Assembly (NCBI RefSeq): GCF_018390645.1
Contig: NZ_JAHBGC010000005.1
Span: 124,001-188,000 of the forward strand
Length of the DNA stretch: 64,000 nt
Direction of reading: 5' to 3'
DNA from: Ancylobacter dichloromethanicus
GTDB lineage: Bacteria > Pseudomonadota > Alphaproteobacteria > Rhizobiales > Xanthobacteraceae
Both the position numbers and the translations under genes were made by a program. How positions within the stretch are numbered: position 1 is the stretch's first letter; each line of letters starts with the position of its first letter. The notes under the pieces were generated by a model. The model was not told the DNA's origin, did not search any database, and saw only the letters and a list, made by a program, of their open reading frames with translations. Of the stretch, positions 18,803-27,923 are shown piece after piece.

Positions 18803-19723
18803 TCAGCGCTTCCCCAGCATGCGGTCGAGGTCGAGCTTCGACAGGGCGAAAAGGGTCAGCGCGCCGATGAAGAAAGTGACGACCACCGCCAGTGCCGAAC
18901 CCAACGGCCAGTTTTGCGAATAGGTGAAGGCGATCTCGATGTCGTGCGAAATCACGATGATCGACTGCCCGCCGAGGATCTTCGCCTCCGCCGTGGCGCC
19001 GATGGCGAGCACGAAGGTCAGCAGCATGCCGATCAATATGCCGGGCATGGCGAGCGGCAGTTCGATCTCGCGCCAGATGAACAACCGTCCGGCGCCGAGA
19101 TCGCGCGCGGCGTCGACGAGGTCGCGCGGCACCAGGGCGAGGCCCAGCGTCATCGGGAACAGCATGAAGGGCAGGTAGGTGTAGACCATGCCGAACAGGG
19201 TGATGCCGGGCGTGTACAGCACCTCCGGCCCGCCGGGCAGGCCGAGCCACTTCAGCGAGCCGTCGAGCACGCCGTTCCGGATGTAGAACAGCACCCAGCC
19301 ATACAGGCGCACATTCTCCGAGACGAAGAGCGGGAACACGAACAGCACGCTGATCAGCGCCGACCAGCGCCCGAACACCATGTTGAGCCCATAGGCGATG
19401 GGATAGGCAACGACCGCCAGAATAGCGACGGTGAACAGCGCCAGCCCACACGACCAGAAGAAGGACAGCCACACCGTGTTGGCGGGGTCGAACAGGGTGG
19501 CGAAATTGGCCAGGGTGAAGCTGGAGAACACATCGAAGCTGCGCGGCGTGGCGAAGGCGTAGCCAAGGATCGCCACCAACGGCGCGAGAAAGCCAATGCC
19601 GAGCAGCAGCGCGACGGGGAGCGCGCAGCGGGCGCCGACCGACAGCAGCCGGTCCTGGCGAAGCTGCGCCGGGCTTTCCGCTGCGGCCTGCCGCTCGGGA
19701 TGGGCGATGGCGAGATCGGCCAT
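18803..19723 (-). CDS. ABC transporter permease, PotB type
   Basis: 306 aa from ATG 19723, two bases after the ATPase stop. The first membrane helix is near residues 33-55, after a polar N-terminus, and six helices are expected. The EAA loop is VDAARDLGAGRLFIWREIELP, a PotB-type sequence (read in two parts: VDAARDLGAG, then RLFIWREIELP). It works with the PotC-type partner and the single ATPase upstream. Confidence 0.9.
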   Translation of the reverse strand: MADLAIAHPERQAAAESPAQLRQDRLLSVGARCALPVALLLGIGFLAPLVAILGYAFATPRSFDVFSSFTLANFATLFDPANTVWLSFFWSCGLALFTVAILAVVAYPIAYGLNMVFGRWSALISVLFVFPLFVSENVRLYGWVLFYIRNGVLDGSLKWLGLPGGPEVLYTPGITLFGMVYTYLPFMLFPMTLGLALVPRDLVDAARDLGAGRLFIWREIELPLAMPGILIGMLLTFVLAIGATAEAKILGGQSIIVISHDIEIAFTYSQNWPLGSALAVVVTFFIGALTLFALSKLDLDRMLGKR

Positions 19724-19725
19724 GC

Positions 19726-20850
19726 TCAGCTCTCCAGCGTGAAGGCGTCGGCAGCGTCCCAGCCGAGCGTCACCCGGCGGTCGGCGCTGGAAGGCAAAGC
19801 GCGCCCGCGCGACAACTCGACCAGCATGACTTTCGCCCCGACGCGCACCTGGTACTGGATGCGCGAGCCAAGCGAATACTCGTTGTAGACGACGCCCTCC
19901 AGCCTGTTGTCGGCACTCTCGCCGGGGGCGAGGATGCGCATGAATTCCGGACGCACCACTACGAAGGCCTCGTCGAGCACCGCGCCGCTGGCCGGGGGCT
20001 GCAGGGTGAAGGTGCCGGGCACGTCGGTGCCGTTCCACGCCCCGTCCGGGCCGCGCTTTACCTGGAATGTGTTCACCTCGCCGACGAATTCGCAGACGAA
20101 GCGATCGACCGGGGCGCCATAGATCTCCTCCGGCGTGCCGACCTGGACCAGACGGCCGGCGCGCATGACGCCGATGCGGTCGCTCATCACCATCGCCTCC
20201 TCCAGCGAATGGGTGATGTAGATGAAGGTCTTGCCGGTTTCCCGGTGCAGGTCCTTCAGTTCCTTTTCCAGCGTCTTCTTCAGCTTGTAGTCGATGGCCG
20301 AGAGCGGCTCGTCGAAGAACAGGACCTCGGGGTCATAGGCCAGCGCCCGGGCCAATGCGACGCGCTGGCGCTCGCCGCCGGAGCACTTCATCACGTTCTT
20401 GTCGAAATAGCTTTCCGGCAGCCGCACCACACGCATCAGCTCCAGCGCCCGCGCCTTGCGGGCGGCCGCGTCGACGCCCTTCACCTTGAGCGGGAAGGCG
20501 ATGTTCTCGCCCACGCTCTTGTGCGGGAACAGGGCAAGCGACTGGAACACGAGGCAGGTCGGCCGCCTGTTCGGCGGCACGTCGTTGATCAGCTCGCCAT
20601 GCAGCGTGATGTTGCCCTCACTCGGCGTATCCATGCCCGCGAGCATGCGCAGCAGCGTCGTCTTGCCCGAGCCGGAGGGGCCGACAATGGTGAGGAACTC
20701 GCCCTCGCGCACGTCGAGATCGATGCCCTGGACGGCATCGAATCCGCCGAAGCTCTTGCGCAGGCCGACAAGCTGGAGGATCGGCTTCGGCGGCGATGCG
20801 GGGTCGGGAAGGGCAGCCGGCGAGGTCAGGAGCATCAGGTCTTCCGTCAT
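19726..20850 (-). CDS. ABC transporter ATP-binding protein, PotA type
   Basis: 374 aa from ATG 20850; ATG 20835 with GGAAG before it is an alternative. Walker A GPSGSGKTT, signature CSGGERQRVALARA (Cys replaces Leu), Walker B VLFFDEPLSAIDYKL, switch His in ITHSLEEA. A C-terminal TOBE-type regulatory domain follows (VVVRPEFMRILAPGES). As the only ATPase in the operon it should act as a homodimer. A 197-bp spacer with a palindromic repeat separates it from the binding-protein gene. Confidence 0.92.
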   Translation of the reverse strand: MTEDLMLLTSPAALPDPASPPKPILQLVGLRKSFGGFDAVQGIDLDVREGEFLTIVGPSGSGKTTLLRMLAGMDTPSEGNITLHGELINDVPPNRRPTCLVFQSLALFPHKSVGENIAFPLKVKGVDAAARKARALELMRVVRLPESYFDKNVMKCSGGERQRVALARALAYDPEVLFFDEPLSAIDYKLKKTLEKELKDLHRETGKTFIYITHSLEEAMVMSDRIGVMRAGRLVQVGTPEEIYGAPVDRFVCEFVGEVNTFQVKRGPDGAWNGTDVPGTFTLQPPASGAVLDEAFVVVRPEFMRILAPGESADNRLEGVVYNEYSLGSRIQYQVRVGAKVMLVELSRGRALPSSADRRVTLGWDAADAFTLES

Positions 20851-20910
20851 GGGTCGGGGCGTGTGGTCGCCGGCGGGGAAAGCGATGGAGAGACGCGGGC
20901 GGGCGCCGTG

Positions 20911-21018
20911 TGCGTCCTTTGAGGCCCGACGCTGGGCGCCGGGCACCTCAGGATGACGAGGGTCTATCGCGACCCGTCATGCTGAGGTGCGGGGCAACGC
21001 CTCGCCTCGAAGCACGCA
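20911..21018. repeat. REP-like palindromic repeat, copy A
   Basis: A 108-bp imperfect palindrome. The outer arms TGCGTCCTTTGAGGC (20911-20925) and GCCTCGAAGCACGCA (21004-21018) pair at 13 of 15 positions. The inner arms GCACCTCAGGATGACG (20943-20958) and CGTCATGCTGAGGTGC (20975-20990) pair at 15 of 16. It lies 29 nt after the binding-protein stop and before the ATPase gene. A second copy occurs at 53639-53748 in the same relative position of another operon. Confidence 0.85.
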
Positions 21019-21047
21019 GAAGGAGGCCACCTTCACGGCGGAGCGCC

Positions 21048-22202
21048 CTACCCCCGCAGGCGCTTGGCGGCGTTCATCAGATCGAGCGCCTTGTCGTAGT
21101 CGGGCACGATGTCGTACTCGGCCGAGCGGTCCATCTCCTCCTGCAGGCTGTCCCACTGGATGGCGTCCAGCTCATCCTTGGTGAAGAGGTCGAAGCAGGC
21201 CTTGTTGCCCATCTGCGAGACCGGGTTGAACGTGCCCTCGGCGAAGGCCACGGTGTGCGCGACGTCGGGCGCCTGCACATATTTCAGGAAGTCGAGCGCC
21301 AGCGGCGACAGGTTGGGGTTGTTCACCGTCGAGGTGATCTCGATCCAGGCGATGCCACCCTTGCCGCCGGGCAGCGGGCCCTTGAGCGGGGTGATGCCGC
21401 GCAGATTCGGGTAGCCGTCGGCGCGGGCGGGGGAGACCGAATAGGTGCCGCCGGTCATGTGCAGGTCGATCTCGCCGGAAATCAGTGCCTGGTTCATTGA
21501 GGCGATGTCGCCGATCAGCTTGGCGCCCTTGAAAACGCGCTTGGCGGTCTCCTCGAACTTGGCCAGTTCATCCGGCGTGTGGGTCTTGAACGGGTCGATG
21601 CCGGCGATGATGAAGATGTTGAAGACGTTCCAGTCGTCGGATTCGAGAATGCCATACTTGCCGGCGAGGGCGGGATCGTTGAACAGATCCCAGCCGGTGT
21701 CTTCCGCCGTCTTGCGGCTCACCTTGTCGGTGTTGACGACATAGCTGTAGGGCCCGAAGCGCTGGGCCATGCCGATCAGCTCGGAGCCGTTCTCGCTCAT
21801 CGCCCATTTGTAGGGCGGCTTGAACATGGGCAGCATGGTCTCGAAGAACGGCTCGAACTCGGCCTTGGGCAGTGGCTTGATCAGCTTCTCGGGCAGCATC
21901 ACCTTGCGCGCCCAGGGATTGTTGACGTTGATCAGGTCCCAGGTATTGACCTCGCCGGCGCGCAGCCGGTTGATCATGGTGGGGTCGTTGGTGAGGCTCT
22001 CCGCCTTCACCGTCGCCCCGGTCTTGGAGCGGAACGGGTCGAGCACCTGGGCCGAGTTGTAGCCCTCCCAGCACAGGATGTTCAGCTCCTTCTCGCGCGC
22101 CGCGAACGCCTTGTTGGCGTTGAACAGCGGACCGGCGGCGGCGAGCGCGCCAAGGCCCGCTCCCATGCCCTGCAAGACCGACCTTCTCGAAATATGCGCC
22201 AT
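21048..22202 (-). CDS. ABC transporter periplasmic substrate-binding protein, PotD-like
   Basis: 384 aa, first gene of the operon. The start at ATG 22202 gives a twin-arginine-like signal, SRRSVLQ followed by a hydrophobic stretch and cleavage near ANKAFA (about residue 34), so export may be through Tat. The mature protein begins KELNILCWEGYNS, and WEGY is typical of the polyamine/opine-type binding proteins (SBP_bac_8/PotD-like). A longer frame to 22262 adds a hydrophilic stretch and is unlikely. Ligand not known; the operon suggests an amino alcohol or amine. Confidence 0.88.
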   Translation of the reverse strand: MAHISRRSVLQGMGAGLGALAAAGPLFNANKAFAAREKELNILCWEGYNSAQVLDPFRSKTGATVKAESLTNDPTMINRLRAGEVNTWDLINVNNPWARKVMLPEKLIKPLPKAEFEPFFETMLPMFKPPYKWAMSENGSELIGMAQRFGPYSYVVNTDKVSRKTAEDTGWDLFNDPALAGKYGILESDDWNVFNIFIIAGIDPFKTHTPDELAKFEETAKRVFKGAKLIGDIASMNQALISGEIDLHMTGGTYSVSPARADGYPNLRGITPLKGPLPGGKGGIAWIEITSTVNNPNLSPLALDFLKYVQAPDVAHTVAFAEGTFNPVSQMGNKACFDLFTKDELDAIQWDSLQEEMDRSAEYDIVPDYDKALDLMNAAKRLRG

Positions 22203-22454
22203 CTCGAAGTCCCTCTGGATTGTTGGCGCGGAACCTTGGGCGGCCGCGCATTCATTCGTCATCCGGCGTGGGGCGGATGTGGGAGAAATGTTGGATTATG
22301 TGTGATCCTAAACATCTGGATTTGGGCTTTACAACACCAAATTTGCGGCTCAACCTGATGAAAAGGCAGGCAGCCTGTTTTGACGGCACGCCGGTCGCCG
22401 GCGGTATACTTTGCCGCGCAATAAACTCCAGAGATCAATCGGGAATAGCCGCTT
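22203..22454. promoter_or_regulatory. Divergent control region, ABC operon / SDR
   Basis: 252 bp without a gene, AT-rich at 22286-22350. It contains ATGTGTGATC at 22298-22307, a 10-bp sequence identical to one at 37116-37125 in the other DeoR divergon. The segment 22298-22315 begins ATGT and ends ACAT, so it is also a loose palindrome. This is a likely DeoR operator serving both directions. I see no gene or RNA here. Confidence 0.5.
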
Positions 22455-23234
22455 ATGTTCACGTCGCTTGAAGGCAAGACCGTCATCGTCACTGGAGCCA
22501 GCAAGGGGATCGGGCGCGGCCTCGCCTTGCGCTTCGGCCAGGCCGGGCTCAACGTGCTGGTGGTGAGCCGCGCGCTCGCCGAGGCCGAGAAGGTCGCCGC
22601 CGAAATCGGACCCAACGCCTCCGCCTTCGCCGCCGACGTGACGAAGGCGGACGATATGGCGGCGATGGCGCAGGCGGCGCTGGAGCGCTATGGCGCCATC
22701 GACGTTCTCTGCGCCAATGCCGGTATTTTCCCGGCCGCCAAGCTCGGTGCCATGACGGGCGAGGATTTCGACCATGTCATCGGCACCAATCTCAAGGGCA
22801 CCTTCCTCTCCGTCTCCGCCGTGCTACCGGCGATGAAGGCGGCGAAGAAGGGCCGCATCGTCATCACCTCCTCGATCACCGGGCCGATCACCGGCTTTCC
22901 CGGCTGGACCCATTACGGTGCTTCCAAGGCCGGGCAGATGGGCTTCATGCGCACGGCGGCGATCGAGCTGGCGCCGTGGAACATCACCGTCAACGCGGTG
23001 ATGCCGGGCAACATTCTCACCGAGGGCATGGAGGGCATGGGTGAGGCCTATATCGCCTCCACCGCCGCCTGCGTGCCGATGAAAAAGCTCGGCAGCGTGT
23101 TCGACATCGCCAATGCCGCGCTGTTCTTCGCCAGCGAGGAGGCCGGCTACATCACCGGGCAGGGCATGGTGATCGACGGCGGCCAGGTGCTGCCGGAATC
23201 GCCGATGGCGCTGGACGAGATGGGCACCGCCTGA
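22455..23234 (+). CDS. SDR-family oxidoreductase
   Basis: 259 aa classical short-chain dehydrogenase/reductase. Cofactor motif TGASKGIG (13-20), structural NAG (88-90), catalytic S140, Y154 and K158 (YGASK). The residue after the second strand region is SRA, which points to NADP(H) rather than NAD. FabG-like proteins of this type are often sugar or polyol dehydrogenases in catabolic clusters. Divergent from the ABC-kinase-phospholyase operon, it could process the aldehyde released by the phospholyase, or oxidise the imported compound. Confidence 0.88.
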   Translation: MFTSLEGKTVIVTGASKGIGRGLALRFGQAGLNVLVVSRALAEAEKVAAEIGPNASAFAADVTKADDMAAMAQAALERYGAIDVLCANAGIFPAAKLGAMTGEDFDHVIGTNLKGTFLSVSAVLPAMKAAKKGRIVITSSITGPITGFPGWTHYGASKAGQMGFMRTAAIELAPWNITVNAVMPGNILTEGMEGMGEAYIASTAACVPMKKLGSVFDIANAALFFASEEAGYITGQGMVIDGGQVLPESPMALDEMGTA

Positions 23235-23254
23235 CGCGCGGCTGCCGGCGCGCC

Positions 23255-24544
23255 TCAGAAGGTGGCGGCGAACATCAGCATGATCTGGTTGGCGGCCTGC
23301 GAGGCGAGCGGCAGGCCGTTCGCGCTCGGCCGGAAATCGTCGGCGCTGTAGAGGTTGTAGTCATATTGCAGCGTGACGGTGAACGGGCCGGCCGGCGTCC
23401 AGTTGAGGTTGGCGCCGACGTTCCAGTTGCCGATGCCGGAGGTGCCATAGGTGATCTGCGCCAGCGGGTCGGCGATGTCGAAGCGTCCATAGCCGCCGAA
23501 CACTGCCGAGTTCCAGCGCGGGCTCCAATTGTGCAGATACTGGCTGACCACGCTCCAGCCGCGCACCCTGGCGAGCGAGCCGTCGAGGCGCTGGAAGGCG
23601 TCGGGGGCATCGAACCGGCCGCTCGGGTCGATGAGGCCGAGATAGGAGGTGGCCCCGTCGGCATAGGCGGCCTGAAGGTACAGCGTGTCGCCGGTGGCTA
23701 TGAAGGGCAGGTTGAACATCACGCCGGCCTGCAGCGCGTAGCCCCAGTCATCGGTCGAGGCGCCGATCCGCTCGCTGACCGGCGCCTGCGCGATCTGGTG
23801 CAGGGCGCCCGACAGCAGGAAGTCCCCCCAGTCGCCGCTCTGGCCGAAGGTGGCGACAATCTCGGGCCAGCGGGTCGTCCCGCCGGTGTCTGCGTCGTCG
23901 TCGAGGGTCGGGCCGGGGCTCGCCACCACCGGCAGGATGCCCTGATCGCGCGCGCTCGATCCTTCCAGCGAGAGCTGGGCAGCGAACCCGTGCGGCAGGC
24001 TCCAACTGTGGCCGAGCACGGGAAGCTGGGTCTGGTCACCGACGGTGGCCGGGTCGGTGCCCATGACATCGGCGTTGGCGTAGAAGTCGAAGAAGGACTG
24101 CGTATAGCCGAAGGTGAAGCCGGCGAACTCGATATGCATGTCATAGGGCTGGAAATCGGCCCCGTTCTCCCGTCCTTCGCCCCACGGCTCGGCCGTACGC
24201 CAGATGATCCGCAGATCGGTGTAGGAGCGCAGCGTGCCGTATTCGGTCCGGGTGCGCGCATCGGTCAGCAGGCCGAAGGTCGAGACCCAGTAGGTGCGGG
24301 CATTGGCGGCGGGATAGTCGGTGTAGCTGTTGGAGTAGGTCTCGTTCCACAGATAGCCGCCGAGCCGCAGGCAGGTGTCGGAGCCGGGAATGTACATGAA
24401 GCCCGGCCCTTGCGCCTTGCACGCGCGCACGTAGCGCTCAGTGAGCGATGTCGGGATATCGCCTGCACGCGCGTCCGGCGCGAGCAGGCTGGCCACGGCG
24501 GCCAGCAGCGCCGCCGCGCCGGCCCGCACCGGGGCGGCCGTCAT
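23255..24544 (-). CDS. Outer-membrane porin, alphaproteobacterial (Omp2/RopA-like) type
   Basis: 429 aa from ATG 24544, chosen because it gives a proper signal peptide (cleavage after DARA, about residue 27); an upstream reading to 24625 would bury the signal. The mature start contains CKAQGPGFMYIPGSDTCLRLGGYLW, a rhizobial porin hallmark with two cysteines (read as CKAQGPGFMYIPG then SDTCLRLGGYLW). Alternating beta strands fill the rest, and the protein ends in the aromatic strand LMFAATF with terminal Phe, the outer-membrane assembly signal. It should form a trimeric channel for small solutes. Confidence 0.88.
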   Translation of the reverse strand: MTAAPVRAGAAALLAAVASLLAPDARAGDIPTSLTERYVRACKAQGPGFMYIPGSDTCLRLGGYLWNETYSNSYTDYPAANARTYWVSTFGLLTDARTRTEYGTLRSYTDLRIIWRTAEPWGEGRENGADFQPYDMHIEFAGFTFGYTQSFFDFYANADVMGTDPATVGDQTQLPVLGHSWSLPHGFAAQLSLEGSSARDQGILPVVASPGPTLDDDADTGGTTRWPEIVATFGQSGDWGDFLLSGALHQIAQAPVSERIGASTDDWGYALQAGVMFNLPFIATGDTLYLQAAYADGATSYLGLIDPSGRFDAPDAFQRLDGSLARVRGWSVVSQYLHNWSPRWNSAVFGGYGRFDIADPLAQITYGTSGIGNWNVGANLNWTPAGPFTVTLQYDYNLYSADDFRPSANGLPLASQAANQIMLMFAATF

Positions 24545-24668
24545 CCACCTCGCCAAGGCGTCGGCTGGGAGCGGCGGCTGGATTCGGCCGGCGTGCGATG
24601 TGGCTTTTGCTGGTTCGCAGCACATGAGCGGTTAAATATCAGCCTGCTTCCGCAATGATGAGGGCGTA

Positions 24669-26708
24669 ATGGCCGATTCGCATTGTCTCTATCGCCACGG
24701 CTTCCTGCGGGTCGGCACCGGCGTGCCGCGTGGGCGCGTGGCCGACCCCGGCTTCGCGCTTGCCGAGCATCTGGCGCTGGCGCGCGCGGCGGACGCGCGC
24801 GGCGTCGGCGTGCTGCTGTTTCCCGAACTCGGCCTGTCCTCCTATGCCATTGACGACCTGCTGTTCCAGGACGCGCTGCTCGACCGGGTGGAGGCGGCGA
24901 TCGGCGACCTCGCCGCCGCCTCGCGCGCTCTTTTCCCCGTGCTCGTGGTCGGCGCCCCGCTGCGGCGGGAGGGGCAGCTCTACAATACGGCGGTGGTGAT
25001 CCATTGCGGCGTGGTTCTCGGCGTGGTGCCCAAGAGCTACCCGCCAAATTATCGCGAATTCTACGAGCGCCGCCACTTCACCCCCGGCCTCGGCACATCG
25101 GGCATGATCGCGGTGGCGGGCGTGGAAGCGCCCTTCGGCACCGATCTGCTGTTCCGTTCCGGGGGCGAGGTGCCCTTCACCTTCCATGTCGAGATCTGCG
25201 AGGATCTGTGGGTGCCTCTGCCGCCCTCCACCCGCGGCGCGTTGGCCGGGGCGGAAGTGCTGCTGAATCTCTCGGCCAGCAACATCACCATCGGCAAGGC
25301 GCGCCATCGCCGGCTGCTCTGCGCCAGTCATTCCGCCCGCTGCCTCGCCGCCTATGCCTATTCGGCCGCCGGGCCGGGCGAATCCACCACCGATCTCGCC
25401 TGGGACGGGCAGGCGGCGATCTTCGAGAATGGCGAGATGCTCGGCGAGAGCGAGCGCTTTCCTGACCGGGCGACGCTGCTTGCCGCCGATGTCGATCTGG
25501 AGCGCCTGCGGCAGGAGCGCATGCGCACCAACACCTTCGGCGACTGCGCGCGGGATGAGGCGGCGGGCGATTTCCGCAAGGTCGGCTTCAGCCTTGGCGC
25601 GCCGGCGGCCCCGGTGGCGCTGGAACGGCTCATCGAGCGCTTCCCCTATGTGCCGGCCGATTCCGAACGGCTCGCCGAGGATTGCTACGAGGCCTACAAT
25701 ATCCAGGTGCAGGGGCTGGCGCAGCGCCTTGCCTCCTCCGGCGTCCGGCGGGCGGTGATCGGTGTCTCGGGCGGGCTCGATTCGACCCAGGCGCTCTTGG
25801 TGACGGTGCGGGCGATGGACCGGCTGGGGCGCCCGCGCAACGACGTGCTGGCCTATACGCTGCCGGGCTTCGCCACTTCCGACGCCACCCGCGCCAATGC
25901 GCTGGCGCTGATCGAGGCGCTGGGCGTCACCGGCGGCGAGATCGACATCCGTCCGGCGGCGCGGCAGATGCTGGCCGATCTCGGCCACCCCTTCGCGAGA
26001 GGCGAGCCAGTCTACGATGTCACCTTCGAGAACGTGCAGGCGGGGTTGCGTACCGACTACCTGTTCCGCCTCGCCAATCAGCAGGGTGGGCTGGTGGTCG
26101 GTACCGGCGATCTCTCCGAGTTGGGGCTCGGCTGGTGCACCTATGGGGTCGGCGACCACATGTCCCACTACAACGTCAATGCCTCGGTGCCGAAGACGCT
26201 GATCCAGCACCTCATCCGCTTCGTCGCCGCTTCCGGCGACGTCTCGGCCGCGACCGCGCGGGCGCTGGAGGCGGTGCTGGCCACCGAAATCTCGCCCGAA
26301 CTTGTGCCGGCGGAAGCGGGCGCGACCATCCAGTCGACCCAGCAGGTGGTGGGGCCTTACGCGCTGCAGGACTTCAACCTGTATTACCTCACCCGCTACG
26401 GCTTCCGCCCCTCGCGCATCGCCTATCTCGCCGCACGCGCCTGGGGAGACGCCTCGCGCGGCGCCTGGCCGGCCAACATCCCGGCGGAGGACCGGCGCGC
26501 CTATTCCCGCACCGAGATCAGGCACTGGCTGGCACTGTTCCTCAAGCGCTTCTTCGCCAACCAGTTCAAGCGCTCGGCGCTGCCCAACGGGCCGAAGATC
26601 ACTTCCGGCGGCTCGCTCTCGCCGCGCGGCGACTGGCGCGCACCGTCCGATGCCGGGGTGCAACTGTGGCTGGACGAACTCGACGCCAACTTCCCGGACG
26701 AGGCGTGA
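24669..26708 (+). CDS. nadE: Glutamine-dependent NAD(+) synthetase
   Basis: 679 aa two-domain enzyme making NAD from nicotinate adenine dinucleotide, ATP and glutamine. The N-terminal nitrilase-type glutaminase has the triad E53, K122 and C177 (EICEDLWVP). The C-terminal synthetase has the pyrophosphatase loop SGGLDS at 367-372, plus [12 protein letters not shown] and [11 protein letters not shown]. Length fits the long bacterial and mycobacterial class. It is divergent from the porin (124 bp between the starts). Nicotinamidase lies 2.7 kb away, so both ends of the salvage route are here. Confidence 0.95.
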   Translation: MADSHCLYRHGFLRVGTGVPRGRVADPGFALAEHLALARAADARGVGVLLFPELGLSSYAIDDLLFQDALLDRVEAAIGDLAAASRALFPVLVVGAPLRREGQLYNTAVVIHCGVVLGVVPKSYPPNYREFYERRHFTPGLGTSGMIAVAGVEAPFGTDLLFRSGGEVPFTFHVEICEDLWVPLPPSTRGALAGAEVLLNLSASNITIGKARHRRLLCASHSARCLAAYAYSAAGPGESTTDLAWDGQAAIFENGEMLGESERFPDRATLLAADVDLERLRQERMRTNTFGDCARDEAAGDFRKVGFSLGAPAAPVALERLIERFPYVPADSERLAEDCYEAYNIQVQGLAQRLASSGVRRAVIGVSGGLDSTQALLVTVRAMDRLGRPRNDVLAYTLPGFATSDATRANALALIEALGVTGGEIDIRPAARQMLADLGHPFARGEPVYDVTFENVQAGLRTDYLFRLANQQGGLVVGTGDLSELGLGWCTYGVGDHMSHYNVNASVPKTLIQHLIRFVAASGDVSAATARALEAVLATEISPELVPAEAGATIQSTQQVVGPYALQDFNLYYLTRYGFRPSRIAYLAARAWGDASRGAWPANIPAEDRRAYSRTEIRHWLALFLKRFFANQFKRSALPNGPKITSGGSLSPRGDWRAPSDAGVQLWLDELDANFPDEA

Positions 26709-26761
26709 GACGGCCAAAGGCGTGAGACGGGGGCTCCGCCTCGACGCAGCGGGGCGGGCCG

Positions 26762-27838
26762 TCAGGCGCGGGCGGCGATCCAGTCGGCGATGCGCGGCCA
26801 GACCAGCCTGTGCGCCTGCCGTCCGGCGAGGATGGCGAGGTGCTGCAGCCCGACGCCGATCTCGGCGGGGTGCTCGATGATCGACGTGCTGCCGGGGGCC
26901 ATCCGCGCGAAGAACGGCGCCACGGCGGCGCGCGGGCCGATCTCGTCGGCCGTGTTGACCGCCGCCAGCGCCGGCAGGTGCAGATCGGTCGGCCCGAGCC
27001 TGCGCCCGCCCACGGCAAGGTTGCCTCCGGCAAAGCGGTCCTCGCGGTAAAGCCATTCCACCATCTGGTGAACCAGGCAGCCGGCCAGCGGCACCTCGTC
27101 GAGCGCCCAGCGGGCGATCCGCAGATGCAGCGCGAGCGCCGCCGGGTCGGCGAGGCTGAGCGCGCCATCCATCCAGCGCGACCAGACGAAGGTGCCCGGC
27201 GCCAGCAGCGCGCAGGATTGCGCCAGCCTTGCGCCGGGCACGAGGCCGTCAGCAGGCGTGTGATCCTCGTGCGCCACCACGCTGTCGCGAAAGGCGCTCG
27301 ACCCCGCCGCGAAGCTGAGCGGGGAGGCCAGAACGACGAGGCCGCGCAGCCGCTCCGGCTCCAGCGCGCCGGCGATGGCGGCCAGCGTGCCGCCGAGCGA
27401 ATGGCCGATGACGACCGGCACCTGCCCGCTCTCACGGGCCACCGCCGCGGCGGCGGCGAGAATGGCGCGCGCATAATCCTCCAGCCCGTGCGGCGGGCCT
27501 CCCTCGACCGGCGGGCGCCAGTCGGCAAGGAAGACGTCCATGTCGCGCTCGAGGCAGAAGCGCACCACGCTGACCTCGGGCGTCAGGTCCCACACATAGG
27601 GGCGCTTGATCGGGGCCGGCACCATGAGCAGCGCCGGGCGCGGGTTCGCGGCCGTGCCCCGGTAGCGTCGCAAGCGCCAGAGCGGGGCGTCGGCGGCAAT
27701 CTCGTAGGGATGCTCGGCGACGCCATAGCCGAGCAGGTCGAGCGAGCGGACCTGCATCTGGCGCCACTGTTCCATCGCCCCGGCCTGAGCCGTGCGCAGG
27801 CCGGCGAACGGGTCGGGGAACGGCGCGTAAGGCGACAT
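26762..27838 (-). CDS. Alpha/beta hydrolase related to PHA synthase (PhaC-like)
   Basis: 358 aa with a strong AAGGAGG site. The fold and segments PALLMVPAPIKRPYVWDL, DVFLADWRPP and MVEWLYREDRFAGG are those of class III PHA synthases. The nucleophile elbow is GHSLGG with S147 rather than the Cys of true synthases. A serine favours hydrolysis over polymerisation, so this may be a PHA oligomer hydrolase or thioesterase. The partner Asp and His are likely in AVNTADEIGP and near the C-terminal GVGLQHLA. No PhaE partner is visible nearby. Confidence 0.75.
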   Translation of the reverse strand: MSPYAPFPDPFAGLRTAQAGAMEQWRQMQVRSLDLLGYGVAEHPYEIAADAPLWRLRRYRGTAANPRPALLMVPAPIKRPYVWDLTPEVSVVRFCLERDMDVFLADWRPPVEGGPPHGLEDYARAILAAAAAVARESGQVPVVIGHSLGGTLAAIAGALEPERLRGLVVLASPLSFAAGSSAFRDSVVAHEDHTPADGLVPGARLAQSCALLAPGTFVWSRWMDGALSLADPAALALHLRIARWALDEVPLAGCLVHQMVEWLYREDRFAGGNLAVGGRRLGPTDLHLPALAAVNTADEIGPRAAVAPFFARMAPGSTSIIEHPAEIGVGLQHLAILAGRQAHRLVWPRIADWIAARA

Positions 27839-27923
27839 GTTTCCTCCTTTGCCGGCGCGGGTGGAACCCGTCCCGGCACCGCGGCCAGCTTACCACGGCG
27901 AAGGCTGTCTTCCTTGACGCGGG

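Noticed and set aside
24639..27056. Open reading frame of 805 codons on the minus strand
   Set aside because: Antisense to nadE, low-complexity Arg/Gly/His-rich sequence, no domain.
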